A program made the translations under genes and the position numbers. DNA of 57,025 nucleotides from Paenibacillus phytorum. GTDB lineage: Bacteria; Bacillota; Bacilli; Paenibacillales; NBRC-103111. Location: positions 1-57,025 of the forward strand of contig NZ_WHOA01000064.1 in NCBI RefSeq assembly GCF_013141715.1, read 5' to 3'. Positions within the stretch are counted from its first letter, which is position 1. Each line of letters starts with the position of its first letter. Below the pieces are notes generated by a model. It made no database searches, was not told the origin of the DNA, and saw nothing but the letters and a program-made list of their open reading frames with translations. Positions 26,621-36,193 of this stretch are shown piece after piece.

Positions 26621-27143
26621 AGCAGTTGAGGGGTCTTCTTCAAACACTTCAGAAACTTTCGCTCCATACGTGCCCCCGAGACAGCCTTTTCTGCCTTCTC
26701 AGGACGCAAAATCTACTAACTTGCCTTCTCTCAGCAGCTGAGAGGTCCTTTTCAGACGTCTCGCGCCACTTTCGCTGCATTCGTCCCCCCGAGACAGCCT
26801 TTTCTGCCTTCTCAGGACACAAAACCCACTAACTCGCCTGCTCTCAGCAGCTGAGAGGTCCTTTTCAGACGTCTCGCGCCACTTTCGCTGCATTCGGGCC
26901 TCCGAAACAGCCTTTTCTGCCTTCTCAGGATTCACATGCTACTTTACTTAGAGTATCTGAAAAGTACATTTTTGACCTCTCAATTCGCTTTAGCATCATT
27001 CCCACACTTTAGTTATGAATTTCATCGCCTCAGCAGACATTACGGAGGTTCCGGACGCATCCTCCGATTTTAAGCGTGTTTTCTCACTATCAAGTCACTT
27101 CCACGCGCTCCCCGCACTTTAGCGATGAATACATCCGTTTCCG
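26621..27143. repeat. tandem array, three 112/113-bp units plus degenerate copies
   Basis: Three near-identical units start at 26621, 26733 and 26846. Each holds an A element (for example CTGAGAGGTCCTTTTC, at 26626, 26738, 26851) and a B element (CCGAGACAGCCTTTTCTGCC, at 26676, 26789, 26902), giving start-to-start steps of 50, 62, 51, 62 and 51 bp. More diverged elements continue at 26957 (CTGAAAAGTACATTTTTGAC), 27007, 27068 and 27117, spaced 50, 61 and 49 bp. CTCTCAG-CAG-CTGAGAG is a local palindrome at unit boundaries. Frames open in this stretch are repeat-derived and not credible genes. Confidence 0.85.
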
Positions 27144-27172
27144 CGGCGGCCCAATAAATAAGGGGTAAGCTT

Positions 27173-27211
27173 AAAACAAGGACCTGAGGCGCTGCCTCAG
27201 GTCCTTGTTTT
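27173..27211. terminator. perfect 18-bp hairpin, orphan bidirectional terminator
   Basis: AAAACAAGGACCTGAGGC and its exact complement are separated by a 3-base loop; the arms end in AAAA and TTTT, so it works on either strand. It lies 416 bp beyond the chemoreceptor stop codon and about 700 bp beyond the RidA gene, between two repeat arrays. It may be the chemoreceptor terminator displaced by the repeat region 27261-27495. Confidence 0.7.
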
Positions 27212-27260
27212 CTGTTAAACGATTGCACATGGGTACGTTAAATACGCAAATAATGTTCCA

Positions 27261-27495
27261 ATTGCAGTGTAAGTGGAACAACGATTCGTTATCTCTTCTT
27301 TTTTGTCTCCGGATGTACAAATTTCATACAAATAAAACAATTAGGTTAATAATCATTCCGCAAACGGAACGTAGATGCCTTATTTGCCGCAAAAAGCCCA
27401 TTTTCACGAGCCAAGAGGAACGAGGATTCGTTATTTCGCTGTTTTCACGTCCTAAATGCTTATTTCCCTCAAATAGAGCCCTCACGTTCCGTTTG
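27261..27495. repeat. GGAAC-type dispersed repeat region
   Basis: Copies of a GGAAC-n-n-n-GAT-n-C-n-TTATTT pattern start at 27275, 27366 and 27417, the last two 51 bp apart, with a weaker copy at about 27305. CAAACGGAACGT at 27361 and ACGTTCCGTTTG at 27484 are a 12-bp inverted repeat enclosing two copies. The same pattern recurs at 38146-38322. No gene is visible between 27212 and 27626; a palindrome CCGAAATTCGG lies at 27601. Confidence 0.65.
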
Positions 27496-27626
27496 AATCA
27501 ACTTGCAGCACACTTTTCCCAAAATAGCGGCATGTCATTCCTCTAAAGCACTCTAAAGTAGGTTTATTAGCTTGTCCATCCTACCAAACCTAGGAATTCC
27601 CCGAAATTCGGAGTCCGCTATACGCC

Positions 27627-29360
27627 TCACACGCGGAATCTTCCGATTAAGGTCTGCAAATCAGCTGCCATGCTGTTCAGCACTGTCGCCGAGGAGAATA
27701 TCTCCTCCATGCTCGCGTACTGACCCTCGATGTTGGAAGATACATTTCTGGCTCCCGCTGCGGTCTGTCCGGCGACTTCATCGATCGCGCGAATCACATC
27801 CACGGCTGCGCGCGTTTTCTCTGAGATAGCGGCCGAACTTCCCGCCACTTCCTCGATCTGCCTCGCAACTTCGTCCATCGCATCGCGAATACGCTTGAAG
27901 GTATCTCGCGCTACGCCGACCACCTCTAGCCCCGTCTGCACCTCTCGGCTCCCAGCCTCGGTGGAACTGACCACCTCTCTTGTTTCATCCTGAATACTGG
28001 AAACAAGAAGAGTAACTTCTTCCGCCGCTGCTCCCGTCTGCATAGATAACTTGCGGACCTCGTCAGCGACGACCGCAAAGCCTTTACCAGCGGCTCCGGC
28101 GCGTGCCGCTTCAATGGAGGCATTGAGCGCAAGCATGTTTGTCTGCCGCGCAATACCTGCAATCATCGTGTTCGCATTGACGATTTGTTCAGACCGTTGA
28201 CCGAGCCTCTGTACCGATTCAGCAAGTTCCATCATCTTCTGATAGATAGCATTCATCTGCTTAATCGCTGTCTCGACAGCCGCATTACCCTCCCCTGCCT
28301 CTTGCTGCGCAAGGAAAGACTGATGGTTAGCCGACTGCGTGACGCTTGCAATCTGAATGACGGCAGCTGACATTTCCTCCATGATGGAGACTCCCAAGTG
28401 TACACTGCGTACTTGCGCATCCGTACCCATCGATATGTCCTGGACTGTGTATGTAATGCGTTCCGAAGATTCGCTAACTTGCTCAGAATTGCTGCTAAGT
28501 GCTTCCGAGGCAGCAGCGACGTGCTGGGCACTGCTTCCTACCTGACTAATTAAGCTATGCAGATTGGCTTTCATTTGATTAAAAGCGGTAGCCAAATGTC
28601 GTAATTCGTCCCTATTCTTGACGTTAATGTCACCAACCGTTAAATCGCATGCTGCAATTCGTTCAGCTGCTTGTACCATAGAACGTATGGGGTTAACAAT
28701 CATGCGGGACAGCAAGAGGCCGATGGCTAAGGCGAAAAGAAAAGCCGCTACACTGACCCAGATCAACGTTTGAACGGTCGATACAACCACATCATGATTG
28801 CGGGCAGAAGCATCCTCCTGGACTTTCCTTTCCAGCTCTTCAATCTTCGCGGCAGCCTGCGTCAATGTTTCCGTTGTCGGAATAGCCCACTGCATCGCTT
28901 CAGCTTTGGCTAGAGCCACATTCCCTTTGTCGGCGTATTCCGTCACTTTCTTCACTAGACGAGCAAATGTCATGTTCGAGTCTACCATGGATTGGATAGC
29001 ACTTTGCTCATCCTCGTTCTTCGAAACCTCTCCCATCTGAGTAATGATCGAAGAAAGTGTTCTATTCATTTCCGTCAAAAGCTTCTCTTTGTCCTTCGTT
29101 GGGTCTAAAACGTATCCGAACAGCATGCTGTTCTGTATTTGCGTTTTCTCTTTGATCTCAGAAACATTTTGAAGAATAGTGACATTATCATTCAGGAGCT
29201 TGGAATAAGAGCTATCCACTTTATTCAAGTATGTATACGACATGCCGCTGGTTACAGCAACAAGTAAAGAAACAATAACAAATGTGCCTACAATTTTGCT
29301 TCTCAATGAAACTGATAATATTCGCTCTCTCCAGCTAGCCGAATGATGACTAACAGCCAT
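27627..29360 (-). CDS. methyl-accepting chemotaxis protein
   Basis: A 577-residue chemoreceptor. TM1 is about 22-44 and TM2 about 198-216; between them lies a four-helix-bundle sensor region (4HB-type) with many Glu, Lys and Gln. HAMP spans about 217-270 and the long cytoplasmic coiled coil 280-577. The signalling tip that contacts CheA/CheW is [36 protein letters not shown] in this order around residues 390-425 (given here in part as a landmark: [10 protein letters not shown]). It should modulate CheA in response to an unknown ligand. A G-rich site precedes the ATG. It lies downstream of the mgl operon but is separated by a 12-bp hairpin. Confidence 0.93.
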   Translation of the reverse strand: MAVSHHSASWRERILSVSLRSKIVGTFVIVSLLVAVTSGMSYTYLNKVDSSYSKLLNDNVTILQNVSEIKEKTQIQNSMLFGYVLDPTKDKEKLLTEMNRTLSSIITQMGEVSKNEDEQSAIQSMVDSNMTFARLVKKVTEYADKGNVALAKAEAMQWAIPTTETLTQAAAKIEELERKVQEDASARNHDVVVSTVQTLIWVSVAAFLFALAIGLLLSRMIVNPIRSMVQAAERIAACDLTVGDINVKNRDELRHLATAFNQMKANLHSLISQVGSSAQHVAAASEALSSNSEQVSESSERITYTVQDISMGTDAQVRSVHLGVSIMEEMSAAVIQIASVTQSANHQSFLAQQEAGEGNAAVETAIKQMNAIYQKMMELAESVQRLGQRSEQIVNANTMIAGIARQTNMLALNASIEAARAGAAGKGFAVVADEVRKLSMQTGAAAEEVTLLVSSIQDETREVVSSTEAGSREVQTGLEVVGVARDTFKRIRDAMDEVARQIEEVAGSSAAISEKTRAAVDVIRAIDEVAGQTAAGARNVSSNIEGQYASMEEIFSSATVLNSMAADLQTLIGRFRV

Positions 29361-29407
29361 GATTATGCCCCCTCAGACGTCAGAAATCGCTTTCATTTTA
29401 TACAGGA

Positions 29408-29441
29408 TAACAGGCTGTCGTTAAATCGCGACAGCCTGTTT
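29408..29441 (-). terminator. hairpin at the 3' end of the mgl operon
   Basis: AACAGGCTGTCG and CGACAGCCTGTT form a perfect 12-bp stem with an 8-base loop, 54 bases after the mglC stop codon. The T-run on either strand is short, so termination may be partial and some transcripts may read into the chemoreceptor gene. Confidence 0.6.
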
Positions 29442-29494
29442 CACATTATTACCTATAACCAAATGAGATGGAGCGTTCTTGGTGTTTAATATAA

Positions 29495-30526
29495 TTATTT
29501 GGAATTCATGTATTTACGCATATCGAAGGCAACAGCCGCGACGATAATGACACCTTTAATAATCAACTGCCAGTAAGGACTAATTCCGATAAACGTCAAA
29601 CCATAGTTGATAACGCTGAAAATTAAAACCCCTGCAAGAACACCAGGTACAGTCCCAATACCACCGGATGTGGATACACCACCGACGACGCAAGCTGCAA
29701 TCGCATCAAGCTCGTACATATTCCCGTAGTTATTCGTTGCGCCACCCGTTCTTGCTGCTTCCAGCACCCCTGCTAGACCATACAAAGCGCCAGCAATCGC
29801 ATAGATGTAGATGAGGTAACGGTTTACGTTAATTCCTGAAACGACTGCTGCGTGAATGTTTCCGCCGATGGCGTACATATATTTCCCCAGCTTCGTTTTG
29901 TTGAACACAATCCAAACGATGATAGATACGACAATGGCAATAATGACAATGTAAGGAATGGAATAAGTAGAACCGGTTCCGATCGCGCCTGTCCCCAGCT
30001 GACTGAAATCTGATCTCAATCCGCCAATCGGCTGTGATTGATTCGGTTTCATATCAAAGTATAAGGAGTTAGCTCCGTATACAGCTACCATCGTACCCAA
30101 AGTTGCAATGAACGGTGGAACCTTGAATTTTGCAACAATGATCCCATTGATCAGACCTACCAATAGACCGGCTGCAATCGCAATAAGGATCGGTACGATC
30201 AAAGGCAGCTCCGGCAAATTCGGGAAAAATCTTCGACCATATTCCTGCGTTTGCAGCATAGAAGCGGAGATAACGGCGGTCAAGCCGACGATACGTCCGG
30301 TCGAAAGGTCCGTTCCCCCTGTGATCAAGATGAATGCCGCACCCAAAGCGATAATGACGCGCGTGGATGACTGCAGCAAAATATCACGAAGGATATTTAC
30401 GGATAAAAAGCGTGGATCATAGATCGCGATACCGATAACTAACACAACTAGCACGATGTAAATTGCGTATTTGGTCACGAACCCACTAATGTCTCTGGAT
30501 TTCAATGTTTCTGTCTTCGTACTCAT
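29495..30526 (-). CDS. mglC: galactose/methyl-galactoside ABC transporter permease
   Basis: A 343-residue membrane permease of the RbsC/MglC family with roughly eight to ten hydrophobic helices. Family landmarks are AAFILITGGTDLSTGRIVGL and AACVVGGVSTSGGIGTVPG; the latter is the ATPase-contact region. The name rests on its position after genes for an MglB-like binding protein and an MglA-like ATPase. AGGGGGCC precedes the ATG. It is the last gene of the set. Confidence 0.9.
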   Translation of the reverse strand: MSTKTETLKSRDISGFVTKYAIYIVLVVLVIGIAIYDPRFLSVNILRDILLQSSTRVIIALGAAFILITGGTDLSTGRIVGLTAVISASMLQTQEYGRRFFPNLPELPLIVPILIAIAAGLLVGLINGIIVAKFKVPPFIATLGTMVAVYGANSLYFDMKPNQSQPIGGLRSDFSQLGTGAIGTGSTYSIPYIVIIAIVVSIIVWIVFNKTKLGKYMYAIGGNIHAAVVSGINVNRYLIYIYAIAGALYGLAGVLEAARTGGATNNYGNMYELDAIAACVVGGVSTSGGIGTVPGVLAGVLIFSVINYGLTFIGISPYWQLIIKGVIIVAAVAFDMRKYMNSK

Positions 30527-30544
30527 GGTTCTTGGCCCCCTCCA

Positions 30545-32062
30545 TTATGCCATATGCTGTGCAGCAAGGCGCATGATCTCTTCTTCAGTTGCTTTATTTC
30601 CTTCTACAATGCCTGTAAGGCGTCCTTCACACATGACCATGATTCGGTCTGACATCCCTAACAGTTCGGGCATTTCAGAAGAGATCATGATAATACTTTT
30701 CCCCTGCTTCGCAAGGTCAGCGATGATGGAGTAAATTTCGAATTTAGCACCTACGTCAATTCCCCGTGTCGGTTCATCAAGCAGAAGCACGTCCGGTTCT
30801 GTAAGCAGCCATCTGGCAAGCAGCACCTTTTGTTGATTACCACCTGACAGGTTCTTGATCAGCGCGTGCATATTCGGTGTCTTCACCCGAAGCATTTCGA
30901 TACTTCGTTCGACTTCTACCTTACGTTTAGCTTCGTTAATGAAGCCTAGTGGATTCATATATCTGCCCAAATTCGCAATCACGGTGTTCTCAAGAACAGA
31001 TAATACGGGGAAAATACCCGTTACACGACGCTCTTCCGTGAGCAAAGCGATTTTCTGCTTAATGGCATCAATCGGCGACTTGAGCTTCACTTGCTTGCCA
31101 TGCATGGAAATGCTGCCGGAAGCAACACCTCTCATCCCGAACAAAGCTTCAATCAACTCCGTCCGCTGAGCACCAACAAGACCGCCGACTCCAAGAATCT
31201 CTCCCTTACGAAGATCAAAGGATACATTCTTAAATGATCTTGGTATGACAGAAGTCAGTCCTTCGACTTTCATTAATACACCGTTCGGCACATTGCTGCG
31301 CTCAGGGAAACGCTCCTTCAGATCTCGTCCGACCATCTTCGAAATAATCATGTCGGTCGTTAACTCCGACGATGCCCACGTACCAATCTTGGTACCGTCG
31401 CGCATAATCGTCACTTCATCTGAAATTTCGAGAATTTCTTCCATTTTATGTGAAATATAGATGATCGAAACGCCACGACTTCTCAGGTCGCGAATAATGC
31501 GAAACAGCTGCTCAACTTCGTTACCCGTTAGTGAAGAAGTCGGCTCATCCATAACAATGACTTTCGAATTGAATGACACAGCCTTAGCAATTTCAATGGA
31601 TTGCACCTTAGAAACAGATAACGTCCCTACTAGTGTATCCGGCTTAATATCCATCTGGAGCTGTTTGAACAAGCTCTCTGTATCTTTACGCATCTTCTTG
31701 TGATCCACTAATTTCAAAGGTCCGATCCCTTTTAGCGGAAATCTGCCAAGCCAGATATTCTCCATTACGTTACGATGAGGTACTGGATGAAGCTCTTGAT
31801 GGATCATAGAAATGCCGTTCTCTAAAGCATCTTTCGAACTTTGAATGGAAACGACTTCGCCATTCAATTTGATTTCTCCACCATCCGGCTTATAAATACC
31901 GAACAAGCATTTCATCAGCGTCGATTTGCCCGCACCGTTCTCTCCCATCAGCGCATGCACGCTTCCCGGGCGAACTTTGAGGGTAACGTTATCCAGCGCT
32001 TTGACGCCAGGGAATTCTTTGGAGATTTGATTCATTTCCAATAAATAGTCATTTACAGTCAT
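30545..32062 (-). CDS. mglA: galactose/methyl-galactoside ABC transporter ATP-binding protein
   Basis: A 505-residue double ATPase. The first domain has the complete Walker A GENGAGKST, signature LSVSKVQSIEIAKA and Walker B VIVMDEPTSSL. In the second the Walker A is degenerate (GGLVGAQRTE), while the signature LSGGNQQKVLLARWL and LLLDEPTRGID are kept. This asymmetry is normal in the RbsA/MglA family. It drives import through MglC of sugar bound by MglB. It starts 146 bp after mglB, behind a hairpin, and ends 18 bp before mglC. Confidence 0.93.
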   Translation of the reverse strand: MTVNDYLLEMNQISKEFPGVKALDNVTLKVRPGSVHALMGENGAGKSTLMKCLFGIYKPDGGEIKLNGEVVSIQSSKDALENGISMIHQELHPVPHRNVMENIWLGRFPLKGIGPLKLVDHKKMRKDTESLFKQLQMDIKPDTLVGTLSVSKVQSIEIAKAVSFNSKVIVMDEPTSSLTGNEVEQLFRIIRDLRSRGVSIIYISHKMEEILEISDEVTIMRDGTKIGTWASSELTTDMIISKMVGRDLKERFPERSNVPNGVLMKVEGLTSVIPRSFKNVSFDLRKGEILGVGGLVGAQRTELIEALFGMRGVASGSISMHGKQVKLKSPIDAIKQKIALLTEERRVTGIFPVLSVLENTVIANLGRYMNPLGFINEAKRKVEVERSIEMLRVKTPNMHALIKNLSGGNQQKVLLARWLLTEPDVLLLDEPTRGIDVGAKFEIYSIIADLAKQGKSIIMISSEMPELLGMSDRIMVMCEGRLTGIVEGNKATEEEIMRLAAQHMA

Positions 32063-32153
32063 GGTAACTCCCCCTACAGCTCACGATAATCCCCACAAAG
32101 TGAAGCCTTTCTTCGTTGTCTCTTTACCTTTGCATGGGTTCCCAAATAAGGAA

Positions 32154-32193
32154 GGCAAGAGCGCCCGCGTAATCATACATCGCTGCTCTTGCC
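32154..32193 (-). other. intercistronic stem-loop between mglB and mglA
   Basis: GGCAAGAGC and GCTCTTGCC pair across a 22-base loop. No T-run follows on the minus strand, so it is more likely an mRNA-stabilising or processing structure that favours mglB over mglA than a terminator. Confidence 0.55.
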
Positions 32194-32207
32194 CGCTTCT
32201 ATTCGGA

Positions 32208-33281
32208 TTACTTCGCTTCGTTCATGTTAGCTTTTGTAATCTTTTTGTAGGAAATCCATACATATTTACCGTCAGTTACATCGTAGCCTGTTGTTTCTTT
32301 GCTAGGTGTTTTACCGTTAGCAAGTGCTGCTGCTACATTCGTTGTTGCTGCACCTTGGTTTTTCGCATCGTTCAGAACAGTTCCGAGCAATGTGCCATCA
32401 CTAAGGGCTTGAAGTGCAGGAGCTGTAGCATCTACACCTACAACTGGCAAGAATTTATTGTCTTTGAAATAGCCTTTTGCTTTCAAAGCTTCGATAGCGC
32501 CAAGAGCCATATCATCGTTGTTCGCAAGAACAGCTTCGATTTTGCTTTCGCTGGAAGCTAGGAATGCTGCCATTTTTTCTTGACCTTTAACGCGGTCCCA
32601 CATAGCTGTATCTTCCGCTACTTTTTCTACACCCAGACCAGCGTCTGTGATCGCTTGGATGGAGAACTTCGTGCGAAGCTCAGCATCTTGATGTCCTGGC
32701 TCGCCTTTCAGCATAACGTATTGGATTTTACCGTCTTTGTTTTTATCCGCTTCTGGGTGAGCTTTGAAGTAGTCAACCAGCAGTTGGCCTTCCATCGTAC
32801 CGGATTGCTCTGCTTTAGCGCCTACATAGTAAACTTTATCCCATTTCTTCATATCGTCAGCAAGTGGCTCACGGTTCAAGAAAACAACTGGAACGTTTGC
32901 CGCTTTTGCTTTATCGATGATAACGCCTGCCGCCGTACGGTCAACTGCGTTAATCGCTAGAGCGTTTACTTTTTTCGTGATGAAAAGATCGACTTTATCA
33001 TTTTGTGTTGGTTGTGAGTTCTGGCTGTCCACGATATCAACGGTTGCTTTATCTTTAGCAGCATCAGCGATTGCGGCACGAACACCAGACATGAATGTAT
33101 CGTCAAATTTGTAGATAGCTACACCAATTGTTGGTTTTTTAGCAGTGTCTGCTGCTTTTGGAGTTGCTGCTGCACCTGTAGTTGCTGCTGGAGCTGGTGA
33201 AGGTGTTGCTGTTTTATTGCCACAGCCTGCTACGGTTGCAACCAAAGCGCCTGCTACTGCAAGAGTAATCAATTTTTTCAA
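32208..33281 (-). CDS. mglB: galactose/glucose-binding lipoprotein
   Basis: A 357-residue lipoprotein: signal peptide ending VAGCGN, a Pro/Ala/Thr linker, then a type I periplasmic-binding fold. It resembles galactose-binding MglB: IGVAIYKFDDTFMSGVR at the start, the EF-hand-like calcium loop DKNKDGKIQYV followed by LKGEPGHQDAELRT, TAMWDRVKGQEKM, ANNDDMALGAIEALK, VVGVDATAPAL, GTVLNDAKNQG, and a closing GKYVWISYKKI. These motifs bind D-galactose or D-glucose in the known proteins. It has its own 110-bp upstream gap after the lipoprotein gene of the sensory set, with a weak TATAGT -10, so a separate promoter is likely. Confidence 0.93.
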   Translation of the reverse strand: MKKLITLAVAGALVATVAGCGNKTATPSPAPAATTGAAATPKAADTAKKPTIGVAIYKFDDTFMSGVRAAIADAAKDKATVDIVDSQNSQPTQNDKVDLFITKKVNALAINAVDRTAAGVIIDKAKAANVPVVFLNREPLADDMKKWDKVYYVGAKAEQSGTMEGQLLVDYFKAHPEADKNKDGKIQYVMLKGEPGHQDAELRTKFSIQAITDAGLGVEKVAEDTAMWDRVKGQEKMAAFLASSESKIEAVLANNDDMALGAIEALKAKGYFKDNKFLPVVGVDATAPALQALSDGTLLGTVLNDAKNQGAATTNVAAALANGKTPSKETTGYDVTDGKYVWISYKKITKANMNEAK

Positions 33282-33391
33282 GGTAAGACCCTCCCTAAAA
33301 GGTGTGTTGTTTATTATTTACATTCCCTACTATACGGGATCAAAGCACCAAAACAAATGCAATATCCTCATGTGTTCTATCGAAATTCTCA

Positions 33392-34372
33392 TCACTTTAT
33401 AAAAGGGAAAAGCAGCTTCTGATTATCCGACCAGAACATATTATTTAGATCAATGGCTTTAATCCCTGTGTCCACACGGCTGGGAACCTTCTTCCCATTC
33501 AAAGCCTCAACCGCATTCTTCACACCCAAATATCCGATACTGAATGGATTTTGAATAATCGTCGCTTGGATGACACCCTCTTGCAGCAGCTCCAGCTCTT
33601 CGGAGGTACTATCAAATGTGATGATTTTCACTTTGTCCTGGAGGTCCATACTTTGAATTGCATGCGCAACGCCAATGGACGAGATTTCATTCAGAGCAAC
33701 AATCCCGTCTAACTGGGGATGCTTCTCCATCATGTTATGGGTTAGCTGCGCGGCAAGCTCATAGTCCGTTAGACTGTAAACCTTTTCAATTACCTTCACA
33801 TCCGGATATTTGGATAGCTCCTCCAAAAGCCCTTGTTCCCGAAGCTCTGTATTGCGCTCTCCTTGCATAAAGCTAACAATAGCAATATCACCGCTTGTCC
33901 CAGCCAGCTTGATGAGCTGTTTGCCAGCCAATTGCCCGGCCTCATAATTATTAGCCCCGATAAAGCTCTTGGCTTTACGTGTCTCCACTTCGGAGTCGAT
34001 CGTGATGACCGGAATTCCCCGCATGTACGCATCATCCACAATCCCAGACAATTCCTTATAACCGTTAGGAGCCAGCACAATGGCGTCAGGTCCGCTGCTG
34101 ATCGATTGTTCCATTAAAGCGATTTGCCCCTTTACATCCGCTTCATCGCCTGGTGCACGGAAATCCAGCGTAACATCAAACTCCTTCGCGGCCACCTCGG
34201 CGCCCATCTTCACCGTTTTCCAGTAATCGCCGTTTTGACTTCGCAGTACAACCTCCAAATGTTTCTTCTGCTCGGTTGGTATGGTCTCCGTTTGCTTGGT
34301 ACAGGAGGACATGGAGATGACGGCTACCAGGACGGCAAATAGAAGGGGCTTCACTTTCATTGTTTTATCCAT
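33392..34372 (-). CDS. sugar-binding lipoprotein associated with the sensor kinase
   Basis: A 326-residue Peripla_BP_4-type lipoprotein with lipobox SMSSCTK at about residue 24. The fold is indicated by HLEVVLRSQNGDYWKTVKMGAEVAAKEF, ALMEQSISSGPDAIVLAPNGYKEL, GIPVITIDSEV and TIIQNPFSIGYLGVKNAVEAL. It starts 12 bp after the sensor kinase gene, with AAGGAGA before the ATG, and precedes mglB. In similar clusters a ribose/galactose-binding protein presents the ligand to a YesM-type kinase. I infer that it is the sensory component of a three-component system rather than the transport receptor, which is MglB. Confidence 0.87.
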   Translation of the reverse strand: MDKTMKVKPLLFAVLVAVISMSSCTKQTETIPTEQKKHLEVVLRSQNGDYWKTVKMGAEVAAKEFDVTLDFRAPGDEADVKGQIALMEQSISSGPDAIVLAPNGYKELSGIVDDAYMRGIPVITIDSEVETRKAKSFIGANNYEAGQLAGKQLIKLAGTSGDIAIVSFMQGERNTELREQGLLEELSKYPDVKVIEKVYSLTDYELAAQLTHNMMEKHPQLDGIVALNEISSIGVAHAIQSMDLQDKVKIITFDSTSEELELLQEGVIQATIIQNPFSIGYLGVKNAVEALNGKKVPSRVDTGIKAIDLNNMFWSDNQKLLFPFIK

Positions 34373-34384
34373 GGCTTCTCCTTC

Positions 34385-36169
34385 CTATTCATCTTCCAAG
34401 ACTAAAGGAATCCAGACCTTGACGGTAGTTCCTTCTTCCAGCTCACTTTCAACCTTGACCCCATACTCCGAACCGAAATATAACTGGATACGCTCATGTA
34501 CATTTCGCAGCCCTACACCGGACCCTTTTTCACTTTTCACATGACCGATCAGGATGTTTTTGAGCGTATCTTCCGACATACCGACACCGTTATCCCGAAT
34601 CTCAAATAAGATCTTCTCATCGACCTTGCCGACCGATATGTGAATGAGGCCCTCGTCCACCATATATTCAATGCCATGATAGAGCGCGTTTTCCACAAAT
34701 GGTTGTAAAATCAGCTTCAGCGTCTTATAGGTAAGCACCTCTTCATCCACCTGAATCTCGTAATCAAACTTATCCTTATACCGCATCTTCTGGATGATCA
34801 AATAATTCCGAATGTGCTCGATCTCTTCCCCGATGGTAATGATATTTTTCCCCTTGCTGAGCGATATCCGAAAAAACTTGGACAAGGACGTGATGGTTTT
34901 GACGACGTCTTCATTCTTTCCATTACCCACCATGCGAACAACGGAATTGAGTGTATTGTACAAAAAATGCGGATTAATCTGAGACTGCAATACCTCCAGC
35001 TCATTCTTCCGCTTCGTCTCCTGCTCATGGATACTTTGATCCATCAGCTCACGAACCCGTGAGACCATCAGATTGAATCTCCGCGAAAGCTGCTCCACTT
35101 CATCAGCGCCCCGAACATGAATATAGGTGTCAAAATGGCCCTTTTCGACCATTTCCATCGACTTTTTCAGTCGCTTGATAGGCTGCGAAATACGCGCAGA
35201 CATGAAGGACGAGATTAACAAAATGAAAACAAGGACAATGACGAGAAGCCAAATCATGAACGTACTGATTTCCTTGCGTGTTGTAACCATTTCATCCATG
35301 TAAGAGACGCCAATAATTTTCCAACCGATGTTATTAACCGTCCTGACCACATTGAGCCGTGACTCGCCATCGCTGACATCCATGTATTTTCCATACGAGA
35401 ATTTGAGCGCTTGCTCCACATTTTCATACTTCAAGCCAATATAAATAAGCTGCTGCTGCGGGTGATAGACAATGTTTCCGGCAGAGTCATCGATGATGTA
35501 TACATAGCCTTTTTTGCCAAGAGAAACCGTACGAAACACGTCATCCAGCGTCTTGAAATTAACATCTACGAGCAGCACAGCTTCCACCCATTTCCCATCC
35601 TTTTGAATGGATACCCCTTTGCTCATGGAAACGACCCATTTGTACGGATCCTTGAACAGATTCTGTATATGCGGTAGGGAAAAAGTGAGATGGTTCGGAT
35701 TATCCAGCGCAGACTTAAACCACGACTGTTCGAGAAGTCGCGTATTTTTGCGCATCTCGGTCGTGGGAATGCCAGTTACGAGTCCACCATCTGCTGTAAA
35801 AAGATGAATGGAGACGATATCCTCACGCGTACTCGCAATCGTTTCCAACTGCTCGAGCAGCTTGTCCGTAGGAATGCCATGGCTTTTGGCAATTTTCGCA
35901 TCGACAACCTCGAAGGTGTCCGCCATGCCTTTAATATAATGTTCTAAGTTAAACTGTACCTGCTCGATCACCTGCTGCGTATTCAGAAAAGCACTCTCTT
36001 CCGCTGTTCTAGAAAATTTATTATAAAGCACCAGCGAGACGATCAACATGACGATCACCGTAATCAAAATAAACGACATCGTAATCGTAAATTGAATGCT
36101 TTTCACTCTCAACGTGTCCAGCAGTACATTATACAAGGCCTCGAATAGCGTTCTCACTTTACGTTTCAA
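34385..36169 (-). CDS. sensor histidine kinase (YesM family) of the galactose system
   Basis: A 594-residue membrane kinase. TM1 is about 28-50 (FTITMSFILITVIVMLIVSLVLY), a dCache-like sensor spans about 55-300, and TM2 is about 305-325; HAMP follows. The phosphoacceptor is in SQINPHFLYNTLNSVVRM, and the ATPase has LILQPFVENALYHG and DNGVGMSED. The start codon appears to be TTG at 36169, with GGTGG close upstream and AAGGAG further back. It lies 24 bp after the regulator gene and 12 bp before the sensory lipoprotein gene, and the three are surely one transcript. Confidence 0.92.
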   Translation of the reverse strand: MKRKVRTLFEALYNVLLDTLRVKSIQFTITMSFILITVIVMLIVSLVLYNKFSRTAEESAFLNTQQVIEQVQFNLEHYIKGMADTFEVVDAKIAKSHGIPTDKLLEQLETIASTREDIVSIHLFTADGGLVTGIPTTEMRKNTRLLEQSWFKSALDNPNHLTFSLPHIQNLFKDPYKWVVSMSKGVSIQKDGKWVEAVLLVDVNFKTLDDVFRTVSLGKKGYVYIIDDSAGNIVYHPQQQLIYIGLKYENVEQALKFSYGKYMDVSDGESRLNVVRTVNNIGWKIIGVSYMDEMVTTRKEISTFMIWLLVIVLVFILLISSFMSARISQPIKRLKKSMEMVEKGHFDTYIHVRGADEVEQLSRRFNLMVSRVRELMDQSIHEQETKRKNELEVLQSQINPHFLYNTLNSVVRMVGNGKNEDVVKTITSLSKFFRISLSKGKNIITIGEEIEHIRNYLIIQKMRYKDKFDYEIQVDEEVLTYKTLKLILQPFVENALYHGIEYMVDEGLIHISVGKVDEKILFEIRDNGVGMSEDTLKNILIGHVKSEKGSGVGLRNVHERIQLYFGSEYGVKVESELEEGTTVKVWIPLVLEDE

Positions 36170-36193
36170 GCTTTACCACCCACTCCTTTAACA

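Noticed and set aside
26626..26935. Overlapping frames on both strands
   Set aside because: They arise from the 112/113-bp tandem repeats; the translations are themselves repetitive and have no start signals.
26621..27143. Possible CRISPR array
   Set aside because: The 112/113-bp units are conserved throughout and have no short constant repeat with unique spacers; no cas genes are nearby.
27205..27546. 113-codon plus-strand frame
   Set aside because: Lies in the GGAAC repeat region, begins inside a terminator-flanking sequence and resembles no protein.
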